A DNA stretch of 64,000 nt, from contig NZ_QBKR01000006.1 in NCBI RefSeq assembly GCF_003054245.1, positions 62,001 to 126,000 on the forward strand. The letters are read 5' to 3'. This DNA comes from Melghirimyces profundicolus. Its GTDB lineage: Bacteria; Bacillota; Bacilli; Thermoactinomycetales; DSM-45169. This document shows positions 26,941 to 32,832 of this stretch, piece after piece. Position numbers and translations under genes: made by a program. How positions within the stretch are numbered: the stretch's first letter is position 1; each line of letters opens with the position of its first letter. The notes under the pieces are model-generated. The model searched no databases, was not told where the DNA came from, and saw only the letters and a list, made by a program, of their open reading frames with translations.

Positions 26941-27698
26941 CGTTTGACAACTCCATACGCATCGGAATCGACATATAAAACGGCATGGGGATGGCGGCGC
27001 AGGGCCGAAGCGGGACAGGCCGTGGTGATCGGACCGAATAGGGCGGACCGAACCGCTTCCCTTTTGGATGGACCGGGGACCCCCCCATATACAAAGCGTC
27101 CCGACATCAAGGCGGGAATCGTAAGTGTGAGGGCATGAGAAGGAACCGCGTCGATTTCGGGAAAACAACCGTCGTTGACCTGTTGTTGACGACAGCGCTC
27201 ATCCAACTCGACGGGTTTGATGATGTCCGGGTCATGAAAATCGGCAACCGGCGGATCATTAAATCCAAGATGCCCGTTCTCACCGATCCCCAGACAAACG
27301 AGATCGATCGGAGCTTGACGGATTAACGCCGCGTATCGCTCGCATTCTTTCGCAACGGAACGGGTGGGGGCCATGAAATGCACTCGTCCCGGGCGAACGG
27401 CCGAAAAAAGGTGCTCCTCCAGATATCGGCTGAACCGTTGTGGCGCCTCTTCCGGCAAACCGAGGTATTCATCCATGTGGAAGGCCGTGATCCGGGACCA
27501 GTCGATGTCGGGCTCCCGGCCCAGGTGATCCAAGAACTCGTTTTGGGACGGTGCGGAAGCAAAGATCATACGCACCCGATCCTGCTTTGACAACAACTCC
27601 TTTATTTTTTGGGCCACCTCCCGCCCGGCAGCCTCTCCCATCGCTTTTCGATCAGCATAGATACAGACCTCTAATTGATCCACCTTCCTGGTTTGCAT
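26937..27698 (-). CDS. nagB: Glucosamine-6-phosphate deaminase-like protein
   Basis: A 253-residue sugar-phosphate isomerase/deaminase. Visible are FHMDEYLGL (catalytic Asp) and GIGENGHLGFNDP around the ring-opening His. The final acidic residue is Asp where standard NagB has Glu, followed by VADFHDPDIIKPVELDERC, which is unlike common NagB. It is therefore a distinct NagB-like subgroup. I use ATG 27698 (MQTRKVDQ), close behind a GGAG; a TTG at 27713 is an alternative. The product is probably a ketose-6-phosphate plus ammonia. Confidence 0.83.
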   Translation of the reverse strand: MQTRKVDQLEVCIYADRKAMGEAAGREVAQKIKELLSKQDRVRMIFASAPSQNEFLDHLGREPDIDWSRITAFHMDEYLGLPEEAPQRFSRYLEEHLFSAVRPGRVHFMAPTRSVAKECERYAALIRQAPIDLVCLGIGENGHLGFNDPPVADFHDPDIIKPVELDERCRQQQVNDGCFPEIDAVPSHALTLTIPALMSGRFVYGGVPGPSKREAVRSALFGPITTACPASALRRHPHAVLYVDSDAYGVVKR

Positions 27699-27709
27699 CG
27701 GCTCCGGAA

Positions 27710-29017
27710 TCAATGTCCTCCCCCCTGTCCCCCATCGATCCATTTCAAAAGAGCTTCCTCGATCCTCTCTTCCAACAATTGCGAAAAAGAGGCAGGCAAC
27801 CCGAAGTAGAACGTGGATTCTTCCGCTTCATATCCCCCTTCTTCCGTTTGGGCTGCCGTTGGAATATATCCGATCATCCCGTTGCTGTATGGGACGGGGA
27901 GCACCCTCCCCTGAAACCGTTCTTTGATCATGAGGCCGTACTCCACTACCACTTCGCCATTCATCGCAAGCAATGAAAACCCCTCGGCCATTTCCATATG
28001 GGTCAACTCGAATGGAAGATGCGGGCGAATCCGCTCCGGGTGAGCCAAGAGATGCCGGCTCCACTCTCCTTCCATCCCTGGACGGCGGCTTTTCTCCTTT
28101 AATTCCTCCAGAGACGGCAACCTTCCGAACGGAAGGTTCAGTCGCAAGGTCCGACTCCGTAACGGCACCGGGGACAACTCCTTCATGGGTTGAGCGAACA
28201 CCTTCATCACTTCCTCCGCCAGCGCTTGCCCCAGACTGTCGACGTCTTGCACCGTTCCTCGATGGAAGGTACCGTCTCGGAACAAGGCCGGACGGATATC
28301 CCCGCAGCATCCTTGTAAGAAGGCCGCCACCACTCCATCCCCGACCCGTTCTTCAATCTCATTCATCGCTGCCCCGGGAAATTCAGACGAAACCACATTC
28401 TCATCCGTCGTGGTGGGGTGGCATGTATAGTGAATTAACAGGGCTTTCGGTTTTCCACCTTCGGTACAGAAACGAATCACATTGACCTCCGGATCGGCCG
28501 GTCCTTCCGGATGAGGAACCATCCTTACTTTCCCATCGACGAGTTTCCGCCGATGAATCCCGATTCCACACTCTCCGAACCCCCGGTAAATGCAGACGGC
28601 TTCCATTTCCCCAAAAGCTTCTTCAATCCCGTCAAAGATCTTTTCTTCCAAGTGAGAAAGGGTAGCGGGGTGGAATTCTCCCAGCGACGGCGTAAACCCA
28701 TCGCTGGTTTGGGGGCTGCAATGGGTGTGTGTCGCGTGGAGAATCTGGGAAGATTCAGGAATCTTCCATTGTTGCGACAAGCGCTTCCGCAATCGCTGCA
28801 CATGCTTCGTATCCCACCAAATGAGATCAGCTGACAGGAGGAGTCCCCTTTCCGTCCGTCGATCCAGCGACCGGTATTCAAAAGCCAGGATCCGTGCCTG
28901 CAACGGGTGGGCCACCCCTTGAAAACTCCCTCTCCTCTCTTGAAAGCCCGCTAACGGAACAGGTTGTTCCGGGGTAATATCCACCTTGACGGCCCCCAAA
29001 GATAAATGCGGTTTCAT
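27710..29017 (-). CDS. Neutral/alkaline ceramidase-like hydrolase
   Basis: A 435-residue protein related to the N-terminal domain of neutral/alkaline non-lysosomal ceramidases, which are zinc amidases. Visible are LGAVKVDITPEQPVPLAGF at the N-terminus, ATHTHCSPQTSDGFTP (zinc histidine region), YTCHPTTTDENVVSSEFPGA and FLQGCCGDIRP. It lacks a signal peptide, so it is probably cytosolic. Standing first in an operon with NagB-, NagA- and SIS-like genes, it more likely cleaves an amide or ester on a sugar conjugate than ceramide; this is inference. Its ATG overlaps the stop of a 30-codon ORF. Confidence 0.8.
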   Translation of the reverse strand: MKPHLSLGAVKVDITPEQPVPLAGFQERRGSFQGVAHPLQARILAFEYRSLDRRTERGLLLSADLIWWDTKHVQRLRKRLSQQWKIPESSQILHATHTHCSPQTSDGFTPSLGEFHPATLSHLEEKIFDGIEEAFGEMEAVCIYRGFGECGIGIHRRKLVDGKVRMVPHPEGPADPEVNVIRFCTEGGKPKALLIHYTCHPTTTDENVVSSEFPGAAMNEIEERVGDGVVAAFLQGCCGDIRPALFRDGTFHRGTVQDVDSLGQALAEEVMKVFAQPMKELSPVPLRSRTLRLNLPFGRLPSLEELKEKSRRPGMEGEWSRHLLAHPERIRPHLPFELTHMEMAEGFSLLAMNGEVVVEYGLMIKERFQGRVLPVPYSNGMIGYIPTAAQTEEGGYEAEESTFYFGLPASFSQLLEERIEEALLKWIDGGQGGGH

Positions 29018-29106
29018 TTGACCGACGCCCCCTTTCCCGGCCGACTCGCTCCATCGTGTGGATACAGAAAATCAAAGGCGAGACCACCCCAATCTGCCGT
29101 CTCCAT
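29014..29106 (-). CDS. 30-residue leader ORF or gene remnant
   Basis: ATG 29106 has a strong GAGGAG site six bases upstream. The frame reads METADWGGLAFDFLYPHDGA and ends after 30 codons at a TGA that overlaps the ATG of the ceramidase-like gene. It follows directly after the candidate operator at 29118. It could be a translational-coupling leader peptide or the joined ends of a gene that lost its middle, a pattern seen repeatedly nearby. I do not recognise the sequence. Confidence 0.5.
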   Translation of the reverse strand: METADWGGLAFDFLYPHDGASRPGKGASVK

Positions 29107-29117
29107 TTCGCTCCTCA

Positions 29118-29162
29118 TTAGTCATAGTTTAGGACTAATTTTGTTCCGTTTACTTTATCATA
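29118..29162 (-). promoter_or_regulatory. Promoter and ROK-type operator of the amino-sugar operon
   Basis: A TATGAT -10 box lies on the minus strand at 29162-29157. About twenty bases downstream is a perfect inverted repeat TTAGTC-N9-GACTAA (29118-29138). This placement fits a repressor roadblock. A near-identical site occurs at 21480-21500. I find no strong -35 box. Confidence 0.7.
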
Positions 29163-29199
29163 CGTCGCAATAAATAGTTAAATTTAAATCTTCAAATAA

Positions 29200-29513
29200 T
29201 AAATCCCCCAAATGGGGAAAAGGGCGGCTCCTTGAAAAAGGGCTTCTCAGTCGAAATCTTCCGGTGTGGCTTCCGCCATGGCGGAAGTTTCGCGGTCGTA
29301 AATGACCTGTGCGGGACGGAGGGACTGACCCACGGCATCCCTATTTTCCGGCAATCGGGGGACATAAACCGAACAAGACAGGGAGACGGCGACATTGGCT
29401 TCCACTCCACCGTAAACGAGGTCAAAGTTCTCCGCCTGGACGATTCTCTTTGCCCCTGGAGGAGACAACCGAAGCATGATCTCGCCCAATATCACGACGG
29501 CCCCCTCAGACAT
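29200..29513 (-). pseudogene. kdgK: 2-keto-3-deoxygluconate kinase remnant
   Basis: ATG 29513 (GGGAGG upstream) opens the PfkB-type N-terminus of KDG kinase (VVILGEIMLRLSPPG, FDLVYGGVEANVAVSL). After that, short family segments (LPENRDAVGQSLR, VIYDRETSAMAEATPEDFD) are joined with pieces missing, so at least two internal deletions occurred. A TGA stands where DFDW is expected. The frame then continues as EALFQGAALF before similarity ends in AT-rich sequence. Only about 100 of more than 300 residues remain. Last gene of a ruined hexuronate operon; its start overlaps the eda stop by eight bases. Confidence 0.75.
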
Positions 29514-30136
29514 CTCCGACTTCCTCCCGATCCGTCTTCACTCTCGCCATTAATTCCCGCGCCCTTCGCTCCACTTCCTCGAAATCCCCATTTTCAGCCG
29601 GGCGGATCAGTTCTCCCCCGATCCCGACCGCCACCTCCACTCTGTAACCAATCGGTGACGTTATTGAGGTTTACGCCCCCGGTCGGTATAAATTCCGCTT
29701 GTGGTAACGGTCCCTTTAAGGATTTCAGGAATGCCGGACCGAAGGCGTTTCCGGGAAACAACTTCAGGATGGAGAACCCCATCCCAACGCCTCCACCATC
29801 TCTTTCACGGTCATGCATCCGGGGAGATAAGGCACTTGATAACGATGGCACATCCGGGCCAGGGTCTCCTCCGGATGAGGACTCACCACGAAGGAAGCCC
29901 CGCGCCGTTTCAGCATCCAACACCGTCCCGGCGCCGATCAGGGCTTCGGGAAACCGCCGACGAAGGTTGCCGATGACCCGTTCCGCTTCCGGCACGGTGA
30001 AAGTCACTTCCAAATTCCGGATTCCCCCGCGATAACAGGCAGCTGCCGCGGCTTCCGCCTGTTCCGGGGTCTCTCCCCGAATGACGGCCACCACCCGCTC
30101 CTTGACCAGTTGACTGAGTACCCTCCATTGCTTCAT
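29506..30136 (-). pseudogene. eda: KDPG/KDG aldolase with several frameshifts
   Basis: The first 76 residues are intact (MKQWRVLSQLVKERVVAVIR, then GGIRNLEVTF, IGAGTVLDAETAR). After that the expected sequence (GASFVVSPHPEETLARMCHR, then YLPGCMTVKEMVEALG) is in another frame. LKLFPGNAFGPAFLKSL, with the family Lys, and FIPTGGVN return to the first frame, and the C-terminus (VAVGIGGELIRPAENGDFEE) is in a third. At least three lesions, including a small deletion after AETAR. ATG has AGGAGGG upstream. This enzyme would split KDPG to pyruvate and glyceraldehyde 3-phosphate. Confidence 0.85.
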
Positions 30137-30153
30137 CGGTATCCCTCCTGATT

Positions 30154-30980
30154 CTAGACCCCGGAGTATGCGGAGAATCCGCCGTCGACCGGAACCACGA
30201 TCCCGGTGACAAATCCGGAGGCTTTTTCATCCACCATCCACAACAAGGTGCCGATCAGTTCATCCGGCTGGCCGAACCGGTTCATCGGGGTTTGACCCAG
30301 GATTTTGTTGGCCCGTTCATTATAGGTGCCGTCATCCCGCAGTAACAGCGGCTGATTTTGTTCCGTTAAGAAAAAGCCGGGAGCGATGGCATTGACCCGA
30401 ATGCCTGACCGGGAAAAATGGACGGCCAGCCACTGGGTGAAATTGCTTACCGCTGCCTTGGCCCCGCTGTATGCCGGGATCTTGGTCAAGGGGGTGTATG
30501 CGTTCATGGAAGAAATGTTGATGATCACGCCTTTCCCTGTCCGTACCATGGACTCCCCAAAAATTTGGGTGGGAAGCAACGTACCGAGGAAATTCAAGTT
30601 AAAAACCGAAGCGACGGCCTCGGGATCCAGATTGAAGAACGTCACCCGTTCCCGTTCTTCAGCTTCACCGGGTTGATGGTACTCGAGGGTGGTCGTGGCG
30701 TCGGGACGGTTTCCACCGGCTCCGTTAACGAGAATGCGGCACGGACCCCATTCCCTCTCAATGGTGTCCCGGGCCGCCCGCAACTCTCCCGATTTCAGGA
30801 CATTCGCCGCCACGCCCATGGCGGTCCCGCCCAAGTCCTTGATCGACCGGACCACCTGATCCAACTTTTCCCGGTTACGTCCGATGACAGCCACGGACGC
30901 CCCGCATACGGCCAACGCCTGACAGAAGGCTCGCCCCAGCACGCGCTCCCACCGGTCACGATGGCCAAATGTTTCAGTGT
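30154..30980 (-). pseudogene. SDR-family mannonate oxidoreductase-like gene, fused and frameshifted at its start
   Basis: From GTG 30942 the frame encodes a nearly complete short-chain dehydrogenase (NAGGNRPDATTTLEY, catalytic Ser in NISSMN, YSGAKAAVSNF with Tyr-Lys, C-terminal GIVVPVDGGFSAYSG). The style matches fructuronate reductases of the YjmF kind. The Rossmann start LAIVTGGSA lies in a different frame directly upstream and is joined to the start of uxuA, so the native start is gone. Translation from 30942 would lack the cofactor-binding glycine loop. Confidence 0.78.
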
Positions 30981-31242
30981 CGTTTTATAGTTCTGAATAT
31001 ACCGATCCCGGCTGGGTTTCCCCAGCTTGATATCCTCATGTACCGGCACACTCTCGATGACTTCCAACGATAGACCGGCTCGCTCGACTGCTTCCTTCAG
31101 CGCCAGAATCTGATCCAACGGCCAGGCTTCCCCGACCGGGATCTCATAGATGCTGGTGACAATTCCGGTCATACCGGGGATTTGACGAATGAATTCCAGA
31201 CGGACGGGGTCATCCGCTCCGAACCAACGAAAAGTTAATTTC
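30981..31242 (-). pseudogene. uxuA: Mannonate dehydratase, N-terminal fragment
   Basis: ATG 31242 (GGGGGAGGG upstream) opens the conserved UxuA N-terminus: [14 protein letters not shown], then [20 protein letters not shown] and [14 protein letters not shown]. After [15 protein letters not shown] the sequence passes in frame into the start of the SDR gene (LAIVTGGSA), so about three quarters of uxuA is deleted. It sits between the uxaC and SDR remnants as in working hexuronate operons. Confidence 0.82.
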
Positions 31243-31467
31243 ATTGCGTTCCCTCCCCCACCAAGTGCAAAGTAACGTTTGGCCTTGATGTAACAAATTC
31301 CTTTGGACCATGGGTCCAAGGAGTTCCATATCCCAGGCCAACTGCTGATCCGTTCACAAAGAATGCGGTGAAAGGATGCATGACGAGGGTATGACATGAA
31401 ACTGCGGGAATCCGTCCGTTCCCACAAACCGGCGCAATAATCCCATCGTTGCCAGGTCGGTCATCTG
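31243..31467 (-). pseudogene. uxaC: Uronate isomerase, C-terminal fragment
   Basis: Two frames together give the conserved C-terminus of Uxa[17 protein letters not shown] in one, then [20 protein letters not shown] and [10 protein letters not shown] in another. The stop may be the TGA overlapping the uxuA ATG. The rest of the gene is absent; repeat copy F begins at its broken edge. Established role of the intact enzyme: isomerisation of glucuronate or galacturonate. Confidence 0.75.
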
Positions 31468-31647
31468 CCGCCGCTCCGGGTGCACTCACCGAGCACAAGT
31501 CTCGCCTGGGTCGCTTTGCTCCCGGTCGCGCTATGCTGTCCTGCAGAGATGGTTGCACCGCTCCGCTGGACAGGACAGCAAAGTCGCTATTTTGGGTAAA
31601 CGCTTCCCCTTTTCTCGAAACGAACATGAAATCACAACGCTTTAGAG
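31468..31647 (+). repeat. Foldback repeat, copy F (left terminal region and centre missing)
   Basis: Shares the GCACTC...GAGCACAAGTCTCGCC block, then jumps from GATGGTTGCAC to the right arm GGACAGCAAAGTCGCTATTT, so the apex is deleted. It ends with CACAACGCTTTAGAG, the complemented terminal repeat. It replaces the upstream part of uxaC. Confidence 0.8.
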
Positions 31648-31887
31648 CCATCAACCGTTTCCAAAGCCTCTCCTGATTCCACCATCGCCCCAATCACCTG
31701 CTCCCCTTTTCAGAATCATGATGAGTTTGGGTCGGTTGTACAAATTATGCCCTCTTCTTACGGGAGGCTTTTCTCATGGATCCCGTGGTTTTTGGATCAT
31801 CGCCCGGGCCATCCCGAACCGATGGAAGGAATCGCTCGTTTCCAACTATACTGAGCATCCGGGCAAGCTCCGGAACGGCGAAGGCCG
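31648..31887 (-). other. Non-coding or fragmentary coding sequence upstream of copy F
   Basis: No intact gene. On the minus strand, 31648-31760 reads NLYNRPKLIMIL and, after a frame change, KGEQVIGAMVESGEALETVD, which looks like the broken C-terminus of an unidentified protein. The rest shows no recognisable feature. Confidence 0.35.
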
Positions 31888-32028
31888 TTACGCGTCTCCC
31901 CTGCTTCGATCCTCTATACAGCTTTCACAGATGTGAAGGATTTCCTCCTTGATTCGATCCTCGGCGGATAATTCGTGATCCGAAGGAGTTTCGGTCCGGC
32001 CGCAAACCTCACATATAAACGGAGCCAT
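31888..32028 (-). CDS. 46-residue zinc-ribbon-like protein
   Basis: ATG 32028 lies behind GGGGAGGTGG. The product begins MAPFICEVCGRTETPSDHEL and ends LHICESCIEDRSRGDA. Two CxxC pairs (CEVC and CESC) about 30 residues apart suggest a single zinc ribbon. It is the last small gene after HMA-like, DUF1641 and formate dehydrogenase genes in the same orientation, so it may belong to that operon. Function unknown. Confidence 0.7.
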   Translation of the reverse strand: MAPFICEVCGRTETPSDHELSAEDRIKEEILHICESCIEDRSRGDA

Positions 32029-32070
32029 GGATTTCCACCTCCCCTGCCTTTTTTAGCTCCCTGATCCTCC

Positions 32071-32310
32071 TTACACCTTTTTTTCTTCCTCTGTCCCGTC
32101 CTCCGTAAAAATCTCAAACCCTTGATCGAGGAGGGCCTGTTGGAAATCGGCAAAGGAAGCCGCGTGTTCATCGTATGAAACGGTGGCCTCTCCCCGGTTC
32201 AGGCTGACGTCCACCTTTCTCACTCCCCAAACCTCGTGCAACGCATGGCTTACTTTATCGGTGTCGTTCGGATCGACCATCCCCTGAACGCGGATCGTTT
32301 TGGTGACCAT
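32071..32310 (-). CDS. HMA-fold small protein lacking the CxxC motif
   Basis: A 79-residue protein with the pattern of heavy-metal-associated domains: TKTIRVQGM at the first strand, helix NDTDKVSHALHEVWGVRKVD, then VSLNRGEATVSYDE and a second helix. The metal-binding MxCxxC loop is replaced by GMVDPND, so copper-type binding through two cysteines is not possible. ATG has GGGAGGG upstream. It lies between DUF1641 and a zinc-ribbon gene, downstream of formate dehydrogenase. It may be a structural or protein-interaction module. Confidence 0.8.
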   Translation of the reverse strand: MVTKTIRVQGMVDPNDTDKVSHALHEVWGVRKVDVSLNRGEATVSYDEHAASFADFQQALLDQGFEIFTEDGTEEEKKV

Positions 32311-32345
32311 CCCATTCCCTCCCAGCCGAAGTGATCATAAAGCGG

Positions 32346-32831
32346 TTATGGTTTTGGCCGAACCGCTTCGCCCATCCCTTGAACAAAACCGGTCAGCATG
32401 CTGAATGACGAACGGACATCGGGATCACGGATGGTTTTGACCAGATCCCAGAAACCGGTTCGTTCGTTTTCTTGCACGGCTTGGTTGGCTCGCCGAATGC
32501 CGTTCCCTGTGGCTTTTAACACGGTTTGAATCTCTTCGGGGTCAAGCCGGCTTAAAAATTCCACCCCCCCGATCGCGTTTTTAATCATCCGGTGAGTATC
32601 CGGCCGATTGAATTGGTTGATGGCGATTGCACCGACTTCATGCCGGTTTTCCAATAACCCCCGCAGTATATCCAATACCCCCGCCCGGTGGAGTTCGCTT
32701 AAGATATCCAATGCCGCCAACAGCGCCTCTTTATGCTCGGTCACAACATTCAACAGTTGATCCAGCGTCTGGGCCCGTTCCTGGCTGGCATCATGGCGAT
32801 GTTTTTCAATGTGTGTGATGGCTTTTGCCAT
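32346..32831 (-). CDS. DUF1641-domain protein, formate dehydrogenase partner
   Basis: A 161-residue, mainly helical protein with DUF1641 features: LLAALDILSELHRAGVLDIL, then ...LTGFVQGMGEAV near the C-terminus. ATG 32831 (AAGGAGGGG upstream) starts one base after the fdhA stop, so translation is coupled. In Bacillus the same pair occurs (yrhE-yrhD type). Its exact role with the dehydrogenase is not established. Confidence 0.88.
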   Translation of the reverse strand: MAKAITHIEKHRHDASQERAQTLDQLLNVVTEHKEALLAALDILSELHRAGVLDILRGLLENRHEVGAIAINQFNRPDTHRMIKNAIGGVEFLSRLDPEEIQTVLKATGNGIRRANQAVQENERTGFWDLVKTIRDPDVRSSFSMLTGFVQGMGEAVRPKP

Positions 32832-32832
32832 G

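Noticed and set aside
31303-31319. Operator-like palindrome TTGGACC-ATG-GGTCCAA upstream of uxuA
   Set aside because: It lies within the former uxaC coding region, and no second copy was seen, so chance cannot be excluded.
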